Source: Alnus glutinosa (Eukaryota > Streptophyta > Magnoliopsida > Fagales > Betulaceae). From it: a stretch of 64,000 nucleotides of DNA. This document shows positions 26,601-37,913 of this stretch, piece by piece (the first letter of the stretch is position 1; the number at the start of each line of letters is the position of its first letter). The notes beneath the pieces were generated by a model. The model saw only the letters and a list, made by a program, of their open reading frames with translations. It ran no database searches and was not told the DNA's origin. A program made the translations under genes and the position numbers. The stretch is taken from positions 2,361,001 to 2,425,000 of the forward strand of contig NC_084894.1 of the NCBI RefSeq assembly GCF_958979055.1, given 5' to 3'.

Positions 26601-27899
26601 GAAGTATAAATATCTCAATGTATAACAGCAAGTAGAAGCACCGCCAAATCCATACCTCATCTTGGTTAGTGCAATTCCACCGGACCACATCAAGTTGTTG
26701 ACGTAGAGAAAGGTGCATTAAATGTTTAGTTTCATCTTCCTTTGAGCCTACCAGGATTTTTAAAAAGAGTGACATTAATAGTAAAGGTAAAATAAAATTT
26801 GTTCTTGAATTACACTGCAAGAGATAGTAACCAAAACTTATGATACATCAAAATACAAATTAAAAAGAAGTACATATTAAGCAATCTGTCATTGACATTT
26901 AAGCAACCATATTTAATAGCATTATATTAAAGTTCGTCTGGCATTTCAGAATTAAAAAAAAATGGCAAGGGGAGGAAGTTTTTAGACACTAAGTGACAAA
27001 CATAGTCAATTTGAAAGGAAAGAATATGAGTATTGCATATCATTCTGCAGTTTTAAAGACGCTGGAAAGTGATGTTGCTTGCTATATTAGACACAATGAA
27101 TGGCGCTTCCGTTTTTAGTTTCTAAAGGCAGCAGATACAGCACTATGAGTACATTGCATATGTGTTGCAGAAGGACAAAAGCATTCACAGTGAAGTCACC
27201 ACAAACATGCATGTTTAGCACATGAGAAATGAAAAGCAGAATTGTGCCTTGTCACTGGAACTAGTTACCCAGCATTGCATGTATTAACCATAAACATTAA
27301 GAATATTATAGATCAAATATGTTTTTTTTTTTCATGTAAAAAATTAAAAACAAACCAAATGAAATTTCCAGCCTGTCATCCCAACTATCACATGTAAAAC
27401 CAAAGTATGCGTGTAAACACTTTCTAGTGTACATGCAAATTATATATCTCCGCATGAGTGTCTATCTATTAGCGTTAGACCATTGTCATCAGATTCTACT
27501 TTAAGAGCATGAGTGCAACACTCCAGTTAAATAATTCAAAGAAACTTCCCAAAGCATAAATAAGCCTCCAATTGGTCAAAACCAATATGTGCCAAGATGG
27601 GAAACAGTATAGCAAGTTGCAGTGCAGGAACTTACTCGGCAATGATCCATTACTCTGGCAATAAAGAGCTTCAAAGTCATGCACTGTTAAACATCCTGAT
27701 TTTGTCACTGATGCCAAATATATTCCCTGGAATGAAGTTAATAAAAGATAGAAAGGTGAAATCTGAAGCTTGAAGTCCAAAGTAAAACAAGCAATGAGAG
27801 ACTCAATCTAGTATTATAAGAATTAAAATTAAAAGGCTCCAAGGAGTTTGACCTCAAAGACAGTGTCATTTGCATAACTATTCATAAGTTCCTTAAATG

Positions 27900-27962
<63 letters not shown>

Positions 27963-29683
27963 AGATTAGAAAAAAATCTTAAGTTTGTATACTAGAAGTT
28001 AAAAGTTTTGTTCAATTTAACAGGTTATTCGCCTTGAATGGTTCAAGATCCTCATAAATTCTCAATTTGCAAAAATCCTTGAAAGCATCAAGTCATTTCA
28101 ACACTACAATGAGTAGCAAAGTTTGGCTCATTCTCAGAGGCAACCTCATAACTACCACCATGTCCTTAAAGAAATAGATTTTCAATTTCACAATTTTGCT
28201 GTTATTTTCACAGTAAAATTATGCTTTGAAGGCTTTATCCTCGATTTCAAAATAATTACCTTACATCAGAATCATGCAGGAAGAAGTTTAATTATAGTGT
28301 AGGTTTTCGCCATGTCAATTTTTTCAGCAGTTCAGTTGGGTTATTATATAAACATATAACATACATACATACAAAGCCTGTATATATGTGTATGCGTGTG
28401 TATGTATGTGTATAAAACAAGACGAAGCAGAGACAAAGAAAGAAAACCCAAATCAGTAGGGAAAAAAAAAATCTAGAATCCAGAAATTATGACTTGAAAA
28501 GCAATGATTCAGTGTTCACCTTGTTGTCGAACTCCAGTGCAGAGATGCCTTGCCTGAAAAAGAACCACCATATGTAAATACATCAAACATGAAACCAAAG
28601 AAGATGGGGAAAGTGGGAAGCAAAAGATTTTTCCAAGCATCAATATACCACTGTGACATAAAACTGGGAAAGCTGTTTTAAGGGTAGAAAGGAGTAGGAG
28701 TTCGCTCATAGACGTGATATTAAAAAGGCATTAAAATCTAAAGAGCAGACAGAGTTGAATTCACCAACTACACGTTAAAGTAATGTGTGAGCTTTGCTCA
28801 ATTAAAAAAACTGGTTTGGGTTCTTAGTTGATACCATGAGTTGGGTTCGCAAGTCGACAGTCTCATACATCTAATAACAAGATCACTCAATCATTGTCAA
28901 CAAACACATGCTTAGCAGTGTGTGGTGCAACGCCACAAACCATCAAAATTCCACCCCTAGTGATATACATATCTCAACACAACATGAGACAGGAGCTTGC
29001 AGGCTTGCAACTACCAAACTAACAGCATTTCGTGGTATAAGCCTATTATCGCTTCCCTTTATGACTCAATTCACTTTTAATTAGATTCATTAATTAGTGC
29101 AAGCTTTGAAGAATAGATTTGACAACAGAAACAAGCAAATAAACACATTCGATCTTTAATTAATTCATGATCTCATATAAGAACCCCACATATAAGCTAG
29201 AATTTACAAAAACAACAACAATAAATAGTGTTTAAGAGATACTAACTTTCTAATGGGCATTTGGCTGTCGATTCTTGCACTGTTATCAGTCATATTCATC
29301 TGTAAATCAGAGCCAAAACAATCTTAAGCTCTAAATAACAAAACTAATCAATCAAGCAACGAGCTGTGGCTGTCCCTTACATGTGTTCGACACGGCACGC
29401 CATCGACATGGTATGAATGCGGAAATGCCCCAATCTTTTTCCACAACCAAAAACCAGCGCACAAAGACTCAGCCTTTTTTTACACAAAACAATTCAACAA
29501 ACAAAGAATATCACAAATCGGACGCACCTCGGAATACGACTGCATGAGCAAACCGGAGATCTCGTGACGGTACTTAGGCTCGAACCGGCCGTTCAATTCG
29601 ATTGCGATTCGTTTCCATCGGTGCCTTTGAATGGGTTTAGGGTTTTCAGGTGAGGGCTTGAGAGGGGCCAAGTATTTGTCCAT
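17686..29683 (-). CDS. WD40-repeat (transducin-like) protein, 15 exons
   Basis: Exons, 5' to 3' on the minus strand: 29683-29528, 29299-29247, 28553-28520, 27726-27636, 26747-26656, 25191-25117, 24567-24476, 23070-22941, 21901-21812, 21403-21338, 20762-20671, 20549-20484, 20377-20311, 18580-18492, 17917-17686. Every junction has AG/GT ends and phases agree, giving about 474 residues. It starts MDKYLAPLKPSPENPKPIQR. WD-type repeats are seen in KQGISALEFDNKGIYLASVT, LLASDTYGVISVWDRRSS, IIFGAGKHGIIYMWDLRGG, SIDLDPSCPYQLAFHLDDGW and AVGSSSDKGIHLLDFYPDP. Such beta-propellers are protein-interaction scaffolds; the partner is unknown. The last residues after VVGTK (VCSLEDLL to the TGA at 17686-17688) look unlike the rest and may be read-through of a further intron. 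Introns hold several repeats. The gene model is strong; the exact family member is not named. Confidence 0.88.
18885..19177. mobile_element. MITE in WD40 intron 14
   Basis: Terminal inverted repeats ATGTTTGGTACACGGAATGA on the left and, reverse-complemented, ATGTTTGGTACACGAAATAG on the right enclose about 290 bp rich in internally complementary GGAATAGCTATTCC-like words. No coding capacity. The ends and TTA-like flanks suggest a PIF/Harbinger or hAT MITE, but the target duplication is not clear. Confidence 0.68.
19698..19925 (-). mobile_element. Cassandra (TRIM) solo LTR carrying 5S rRNA-derived sequence
   Basis: On the minus strand the 228-bp unit starts TGTGACGTTCCACATAGCCT and ends CGTTACA, so it is bounded by TG...CA. 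Its middle carries the 3' half of plant 5S rRNA with the internal promoter: AGTTAAGCGTG (box A), AGAGTAGTACC, GATGGGTGACC (box C) and TCCTGGGAAGTC. A 5S-derived polymerase III promoter inside a short LTR is the defining trait of Cassandra terminal-repeat retrotransposons in miniature. No second LTR is nearby, so it is a solo LTR; possible decayed 5-bp flanks are TGTAT/TATAT. It lies in intron 14 of the WD40 gene, in the same orientation. Confidence 0.88.
22196..22300 (-). mobile_element. Possible SINE remnant in a WD40 intron
   Basis: On the minus strand GGTCACTAGTTCAATCCC resembles a polymerase III B box. A similar GTTCACTAGTTTGAATA occurs in the putative SINE near 57600. The 5' half with a box A is not clear, so this is a weak call. 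Confidence 0.25.
23753..24411. repeat. Near-perfect 220-bp tandem triplication in WD40 intron 7
   Basis: The unit starting TATTGTAGGATCTATTTTTC begins at about 23753, 23973 and 24193, an exact 220-bp period. The copies differ at only a couple of positions (for example TGTTGTAATCC versus TGTTCTAATCC, and one missing G near 24399). The array ends about 65 bp from the donor end of exon 7 at 24476. Confidence 0.95.
26017..26224. repeat. 105-bp tandem duplication in a WD40 intron
   Basis: Two adjacent copies start AGTGCAATTGAAGG at 26017 and 26122. They share a few substitutions and one A deletion, and end at AGCTAATTAGAC. Confidence 0.9.
27903..27959. repeat. (GA)n microsatellite
   Basis: A pure GA dinucleotide run of about 56 bp in intron 3 of the WD40 gene. 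Confidence 0.97.
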
Positions 29684-29686
29684 TGA

Positions 29687-29731
<45 letters not shown>

Positions 29732-29830
29732 TCGGGTTTCGGTGTAACGGAGTGAGTTTCAAGCGAATCGACTGTTGTTATCATTTTCTTTTTTCCCGCC
29801 AATTCCACCATTTTATCTAACTTGCGCCGG
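29684..29830 (-). promoter_or_regulatory. WD40 gene 5' leader with a CT-repeat
   Basis: Immediately upstream of the ATG (29681-29683) a (GA)n run (29690-29729 on the plus strand, CT on the sense strand) forms the probable 5' UTR. Pyrimidine-rich leaders of this kind are usual for housekeeping plant genes. No TATA box is evident. Confidence 0.5.
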
Positions 29831-29944
29831 GTGCGTACCGCCGGGCAGAGATGGTGGGCCTGATTGAAGCTGATATGTCAATTTTTTATTAGATGCAGTA
29901 AATGAGGTGTTTTACAACCGGGTTGAAATTATGGGATTTGATTC

Positions 29945-30037
29945 TTGTACAACACCAATACAACAATTGTACAACAACCCCTCACAAGAGGATGGGTCCC
30001 AGTATTGTGGTACAATTGTTGTATTGATGTTGTAAAT
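29945..30037. mobile_element. Short hairpin MITE
   Basis: Arms of about 33 bp (TTGTACAACACCAATACAAC and its near reverse complement ending ATTGATGTTGTAAAT) surround a 26-bp loop. It is a compact palindrome with no coding capacity, typical of small foldback or MITE sequences. Class unknown. Confidence 0.6.
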
Positions 30038-30849
30038 CTAATATTTTCCTGAAATTATTCTCTTAAATAATATAGTGTATTTTAAGTAACATTTTTTTAA
30101 TAATTAAAATAAAAAATTATTTATTTAAAACATGACGTATAAGTCAATATAATAAAGAATAAGAAAAGTGACATTACTCTTATATTTGCTTTTGATTCAA
30201 TTTTTTTAGTTAATATAATCTGAGTTTATTTTCATGATTATATTCAAAAAACTGAAAATATAGAGGAGGTCGTATATGCATATGTTATCCTTAGTTTCAC
30301 CTTAATAATTATCCCTTTCAACATGCTCAGTCAAATTCTTCCCAACCTTTTCCAATCATATTATTACAAATACGTAAAAATAAAGGTTTCTTTTAAATTG
30401 AATTCGAAAAAAAATCCTTACAATTTAATTTATTAATCTAACATATATTCTTAAAACACCTAATTTTTCCATATATTTTAAAAAATGCATGTGATAATTA
30501 AATACTTTGAGAACAAATGTTTTATGTTTTTCATTTTTTTTTTCCTCGTTATTGAACACGCAAAAATAAAGAACTCTCAACACTCGCATCAATGTGCCCG
30601 CTGATAAACCATCAGAAACAGAGAATATAAGAACAACGATAGCTTCAAATTTCACAAAATTGAACTGCTAGCACCAATTATCGAACAGATAAAATACAAT
30701 ACAGAAATCTAATAAGCGATTAGATTTCCAAACATTCACAGGCCACATAGAATAACACAGATCTAGAAACATAAACCTAGAAACAAAGAAATCACTGAAA
30801 AGAAGATAGCTTAGATCTAATCATTAGCTCCACAATTATCGTTCCCTAA
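30038..30849. other. Spacer and 3' flank of the first H3 gene
   Basis: AT-rich sequence with no supported gene. The segment next to the H3 stop probably holds its 3' UTR; plant histone messages are polyadenylated and no animal-type histone stem-loop is seen. The ORF at 30425-30655 has no recognisable feature. Confidence 0.5.
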
Positions 30850-31520
<671 letters not shown>

Positions 31521-31612
31521 ATTTGTTTGTACAGGCGGCACTTTTCACAAATTTTCCACTTTTTCAATTGGCGGTGAGATTTGAAGTTTTCAATTTAAAA
31601 GGCAAAAAAAGG

Positions 31613-32661
31613 AAAATGCTAGAGGTGGCTCTGTTTGGATTTGCGATTTCAAAAAGTACAATTTAAAATCACGATTTTCAAATGTGCAATTTGAAAAAAG
31701 TGATTTTTAAAAACACAATTAAGCGTTTGGCAAAATCACAGTTTAGCATTTAAAATCGCAAATTCGCCTTTAAAATCCTGCATTTTCAAAAAAGCATCTT
31801 ACCTGCGATTTGAAAAAACAGATTTTTTACATTTTCAAATTGCAATTTTTAAAAACGCAGTTCTCAAACGATTTATGTTCTGCGATTTGGTTTAAAATCG
31901 CACTTATTGTCTACGAAATCACAATCCTAAACGCACCCTTACACTTTTATAAAGGAAGGCTTACAAACTGACGTGGCATTTATACAAAGATAAAAATGCC
32001 CTTCTCTTCACCAGCCCAAAATCTCTCTCTGGCAGTCACCCCTCTTGCCGGCCGTTCTCTCCTCAATGAAGTCTCCCCTCTCGCCAGCCGTTTTCCCATG
32101 TCGCCGGCCGTTCTCCCCTCACTGAAGAAGCATGGCCAAACTGCAGAGAATCACATTTTCGAACCCATTTCCAAACCCATGTAAGGATGACTGGCCGTTC
32201 TCCCCTCAAGCGCCGATTCTACTCTCGAGTGGCATCATTTGGTCGTTCCTGACCAAAACGGCCAGATTCCTGCCGTCTATCCTGGATCCTACCTATCCTC
32301 AGCTAGAACGACCGGATCCCAGCCGGCTGGCCAAGATCTGGCCCTCCCCCGACCATAAGCGTGGTTGGGGTCGTGGTCGAGCCCGAATTGTTTGGGTGCT
32401 AGGTTTTCCAGTGGGTCGGGGTGATGGGTTTTCGGTGGTCGAGGTCGGAGTGGTGGTGGCCGGCGTGCTGAGTTTCTGGCGGTGTGATTGTTTTCGCCTT
32501 TCCGGTGAGGTGGGTTCAACAGTGATGAAAGGGTATTTTTGTCTATGTATTAAAATTTATTTTAACTTATTTTAATAATAAGTTGATGTGGAGCCTCTCA
32601 TGAGGCTCCATGTCAGTTTGTAAGCTTCCATTTATAAAAGTTTAAGTATCCTAGCATTTCT
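31613..32661. mobile_element. Non-autonomous TIR element with GC-rich interior, carrying a nested MITE
   Basis: The left arm (AAATGCTAGAGG, then, after the nested MITE, CACTTTTATAAAGGAAGG and CTTACAAACTGAC) is the inverted match of the right arm (CAGTTTGTAAGCTTCC, TTATAAAAGTTTAAGTATCC, CTAGCATTTC). The interior (about 31985-32520) is GC-rich and contains imperfect repeats of GCCGGCCGTTCTCYCCTCA. Long ORFs occur on both strands there but overlap each other and show no protein family. Poly(A) flanks mask any target duplication. Most likely a Mutator-like non-autonomous element, possibly with captured DNA. Confidence 0.65.
31627..31938 (-). mobile_element. PIF/Harbinger-type MITE, copy 1
   Basis: About 312 bp, reading on the minus strand GGGTGCGTTTAGGATTGTGA to CAAACAGAGCC. 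It is rich in AAATCGCA/TGCGATTT words. It closely resembles the elements at 58913-59227 and 45969-46557. It sits inside the left arm of the larger TIR element, so it inserted after that element. Confidence 0.75.
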
Positions 32662-34637
32662 TGAAAAAAAAAATGGTAAGATCAGTTCATATAATTTTAC
32701 CGAGGATTGGCTTATGTGCTTGGTAAAATTGTAGCACATTTCCTGTAAAATTAATAAGGGTCAGATTTAACCAATTTTTTTTTTCAAATAGTTTATTGGG
32801 AATTAAAAACTCCTTGTAGCAATAAAAATAATAATAAGTCTTGGACCTACCTTCTGTCTAAAATTTTGACAAAAATCATCAAAATGTTACATCAGTATTA
32901 ATTATATTGTAACATATATCACTTACAGTACGGAATAAAAAAAGCAATGAGATAGATTTTTATTTAGGTTGTTCATTTTAAATAAACAGTTCAAATTATA
33001 ATAGGTAAAAGAAAATGATGGTTTGGGTTGCTATTAGAGTGGTCACACCTTTTTGCCAAAATAGGTAGTTTAATCACCTCCAAATCAGCTATTAGGGGTG
33101 ATTGAACCGCCTCTTTTGACTAATGGTGTCATTCAATTGCTCCAAAACCAACCATCGAGAAGGGTGAACGAAGCACCGGTGGATAAGCGAATAGTTCAAC
33201 CACCCAACCATTTTTTTTTTTATATTAATTTGTTGTTGCAATCAGGGTCATTTATTTTAAATCAACATAAACAAAATGTATTCCATTTGGTTGAAAATAT
33301 TGCATCATATCTCAATTCATGGCAATGGAGCCCATTTAAGAACCAAGATCATTTTCAATGTTTAAAATTGCACGAGACTATAATTATAAGATCATTACCA
33401 TTCATTTACATTTTAAATAAATGGTCAAGATTTTGTCCCGTCATCTACTTTGACACAAATGAGCGGCCAGACAGTCCCATAAAAGCCTTGAAAGAGCAAT
33501 GTAGTTATCCTCAAAAGCTTCAAGGAAACCATCAGCCACTTCCTCAGGCCTTATAGGAGGTGGTCATCTTGAAAAATAACTAAGCCACCTCGTTTAGGTG
33601 GTTGGCTGAAGAAGTTATTTTTCATAAATTTTTATTTTTTAAAAATAAATAATGTGGTAGAATATTAACCGTCCATTTTAAATTAAGAGTCACGATTTTA
33701 ATAATTGCTAGCCTTACAATTCTTAAGCATTGTAAATATTCTGATCCCTTACTTGGACCCAACAAGATGAAAGAATTCAATGAAAGTAGTTTGCCAAGAC
33801 CATGTTTGTGTTACAATACTGAAGCAATCCAAATAGAAAGTAATTCAAATTATCCTAAGATTACAACTGAATGGAAAGATAACTATGCATTAGAAATGGT
33901 TGGCTTCAGTTGATTATACTGGTGATGCTTAGGGGAAGCACACATCTTGAACTAGTTATCACAAGATGTTTCCCTAAGCATATTTGCAAGTCCAAACAAA
34001 CCGCTAAACCCATCCCAAAAAACTAAATAATTTATAAGTTGCTATGCTATATCTCACATCAAGATTGAATAATGATCACTTATCCAAAATATCAAAAAAT
34101 AATAATTCCAAATAAATTATGGACTAGATTAAATACACTAAAAAGAGCCAAATTTCTTAATGTTTCTTTTATAGACAGCAATGGCATTGAATACATACAA
34201 GAAACATTATGAAATTTAGATAATGGATTACAAAAGAAATTCATTTCAGCAAAACTCAAACTCTTGTTTTATATCGATTACTTATTTTATAATCTGTTCT
34301 TATTACAAACATAATTACATATTTAATCACTATTACGAACAAAACCCAAAGTAAACACTCAATATTTTCTGTCGTTTAAGTTGTTTCCCAGCAATTATTT
34401 TTAGCCACTTCAATTCGAGAAATCAAGCGCAACAAACTATTATCGAACACAGTAACAACAAAATCATTTAACCAACAAAAAAAACTGCAAAGAGAGAAGA
34501 ATTAGGAGCCACTGAGCATGAAAGGGCAATCTAATTGGCCATTAGATCTCCAGGATTGTACAAAATAAACTGAACGAAGAAAGTTCCAGATCTAGATCTA
34601 CTACAATTTGTCTAACCAAAATGCAACATAGATTTCT
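32662..34637. other. Spacer between the two H3 genes
   Basis: AT-rich with no supported gene. A 152-codon ORF at 33098-33556 has no recognisable motif and lies in repeat-like sequence (GGTTNAACCACC words and a hairpin at about 33568-33622), so I do not call it coding. The last 150 bases probably contain the 3' UTR of the second H3 gene. Confidence 0.5.
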
Positions 34638-35320
<683 letters not shown>

Positions 35321-35915
35321 CATCTTTTTCGTTTTTTTTTCTTTTTTTTTGTTATTACCCTTTTAGATTTCCTTATTTTATCACCCAAAAAAACAAAGAA
35401 AGAGAAGGAAACAGCTTCATCTTCATGGTCATTGCCACATTGGAATATTCCCAAGTCCACCTAAATAGTGTCATTATCCGCAAAACAATTTTTAAAACAT
35501 GTTTAGCTACTACAGTTTTACTGCGTTTTATTGTAAACTCACTTGATGGTTCATATTTTAGATACTGACATTATAAGTGCTGCATAATCTATCACATTAT
35601 ATTGTACACGTGATAAATGTCATGCGGACTATTATGTGATATTTTATATTTTATTAGGTAACATGATAAATAATACATGGATTGTCACGTCAGTTTATAA
35701 TTATAATAAAAGTTAATATTTTTAACAACACTTAAATTTTTTAAGGTCAAAGCTTATACATCACCTATGACGTTTCATTTTAAACAGGCTATAGCAATAT
35801 TTGTATCCCCTTCTAAGTATAACAAGTTGCAAAACAACAACTTGAAAAGCAATAAATCACGAATTCCGTTTAGTGTATTTGTTAGCACCAGGAAGAGTCA
35901 TGAACAAATTCTCCA
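35321..35915. other. Spacer upstream of the second H3 gene
   Basis: AT-rich sequence without a supported gene; small ORFs lack any family feature. Confidence 0.5.
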
Positions 35916-37063
35916 TAGGGGTGGGCAAAATATCCAATTGCTGCTCACCGACAGCCAATGAACTATCTTCGACTGTGTACCACCTCCCAAAATAATCGAA
36001 ATTCATAATAAAATATTTATATCGAAGTCAAATCGGTTCAGTAAACGGTATTAACAAATAAAAAATTCGCCGGTTTACCGACTTACTGAATTAATTGTTT
36101 TAATCGAAAATTCCAAAATGATTTTTCGCACAAATTATAAAATGACTCAAATTAGGCCCATTAAACATTTCAAATTAAAAACTTTAGCCCAAAAAACCAT
36201 TTTGGTTTGACCCAAAACAACCCATTTTGCCCCAATTTAAAAAGCCCACTAATAATCGATTAACCACTTAATCGATCAACTATATACCAACTTGTCGAAT
36301 TAACTGTTTTAACCGAAAAAATTTCGAACTTGATGCTTATTAGAAAACAAATCGTTGAATTAACCGATTTAATTGACTATTTTAGTTCAAAATTCAAAAA
36401 TACTTATACTGACACTAGATGTGTACGAGCGGAGCGGTTATTAACCGCTAATAACCGATAATCGTTAATAACTGCCAACAACTACTAATTGGATAATCGG
36501 AAAACCGGAAATAACCACCAGTTGCGGTTATCGGTAATCGAGTTTTAAGAAATAGGGTAATCGGTTTATTTATATATTGTAGATGAGTCTCAAACTTAAC
36601 ATTCAAATTTATGGAATGAATCATCTTAAGTTTTTTTAATAATGAAGGTTTGGTATTTTTTTAAATTGTCATCATATTTTAATTATAATACAAATGTAAT
36701 TATATTTTATAATATTTATTTGTTTGATTTTTTTTGCAATCATTTTATTTAATCTATGGACTTAATTGTAAGCTCATAGAGATTAATGAATGGTGAATGA
36801 CAAATGAAATCATGCAAATCCAGTAGTATTTACTATTTAGAATTAAATTTGAATGGTTGGATATAAGATTAAAAAAAAAATCGGTTACCTGGTTAATAAC
36901 TGGATAATCGGCGGTTGGTAATAACTAGACCGATTGCGGTTGCGATAATTTAAATGAGAATAACCGGATACCCCAGTTGCAGTTACGGTTATGAGGAAAT
37001 AACCACAATCACAATCGGTTGTACACCCCTAACCGACACCGATTTAACCGATACCCACCGCTA
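35916..37063. mobile_element. Outer hAT-like MITE
   Basis: The left end TAGGGGTGGGCAAAATATCC matches the hAT element in the PPR relic. The right end is a decayed CCCACCGCTA. The interior is rich in ACCGATTTAACCGA-type subterminal words. No clean 8-bp duplication remains. It is split by a second hAT element. Confidence 0.65.
36416..37031. mobile_element. Nested hAT MITE with 8-bp target duplication
   Basis: Ends TAGATGTGTACGAGCGG and GTTGTACACCCCTA are inverted repeats (allowing decay of the left TAGGGGTGTAC). Flanks ACTGACAC (36408-36415) and ACCGACAC (37032-37039) agree at 7 of 8 positions. The interior repeats TAATAACCG and ATAATCGG words. It inserted inside the outer hAT-like element. Confidence 0.82.
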
Positions 37064-37174
37064 AGGGGGCAATGAGAAACAAAGTTCCAATTTTTCATCA
37101 AGCGAGCCGATTTAACCGATACCCACCGCTAAGGGGGCAATGAGAAACAAAGTTCCAATTTTTCATCAAGCGAG
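37039..37174. repeat. 68-bp tandem duplication spanning a MITE end and adjacent sequence
   Basis: Copies at 37039-37106 and 37107-37174 both begin CCGATTTAACCGATACCCAC and end TTTTTCATCAAGCGAG, with no differences seen. The unit contains the last part of the outer hAT element plus flanking non-element DNA. Confidence 0.95.
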
Positions 37175-37444
37175 GGCCAATAAGTCAATTTCTGCAGACT
37201 CAAAGATAGGAGGCCATTCAAACTGTTGTCTTTTAACAATTCCCTCCCTCGACATTGTGGTTTTGATCCTCTCTAATGACTTCGGTCTAGTTATTATAAA
37301 GCTATCATCCATGTTGTAACTTCCAAACTCTCTTGCAGTCGCAATAAGAGTCTCTCCAAACAACCAATCTATTGGACTACCTAAAAAACCATTGTTCTTG
37401 GCGCCTCTTTTTTGGACTATGTACCAAGAATCTATTGTACCGGG
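37166..37444 (-). pseudogene. Coding-like fragment, unrecognised (93 codons)
   Basis: An open frame with protein-like composition: PGTIDSWYIVQKRGAKNNGF, GSPIDWLFGETLIATAREFG, then DDSFIITRPKSLERIKTTMS and EWPPIFESAEIDLLALA to a TGA at 37166-37168. It is opened upstream by a stop at 37445-37447 and has no convincing start codon or donor, so it may be a terminal exon or a captured gene piece. I do not recognise the family. The 68-bp duplication begins at its stop codon. Confidence 0.3.
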
Positions 37445-37913
37445 TCACAGTTTTATTTTATACTGTGATTTCTGTACTAAGATCTTATTGGGACACCTCA
37501 CCCCCTCTTTTCGATTTTCTTTATTTTATTAATGAAATTTCACTTGTCCACAAAAATTCTATCGTCCTAAATCAATGAAGTGATTCCATTCCTTCAACAC
37601 AAGAAGGTTGCTTTAGGAGTCCTCTCCTGTGTCTTTGTGATCCCCAAGTAGGTCTGCCACCTATGTGCAATCAATTATTCAATTGTCAAGAAAAAAAAAA
37701 GATGCCACTTGCTATCACAAAGTTGTCATTACATCTACACACTCACAAAACATGTAAGATTTTATTGTGTATGAGAAGTTCTATACTTTCTATTCTGGAT
37801 TTTTTAAATCAAGCCGATGGTGAAAGAGCAACTTCCAATCAAATGACATGCCTACTTTAGACCTCTCTATTTACAACAATTAAAGATGGAAGCACCTTAA
37901 ATGAGAACCAAAA
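37445..37913. other. Short spacer
   Basis: No gene or repeat recognised. It probably includes the 3' UTR of the minus-strand gene that ends at 37914. Confidence 0.5.

Noticed and set aside
31996..32575. ORFs on both strands in the GC-rich element interior
   Set aside because: Overlapping opposite-strand frames, no protein family, and enclosed by terminal inverted repeats.
33098..33556. 152-codon ORF
   Set aside because: No motif, low-complexity surroundings, repeat-like GGTTNAACCACC words and no promoter; chance ORF in a degraded repeat is more likely.
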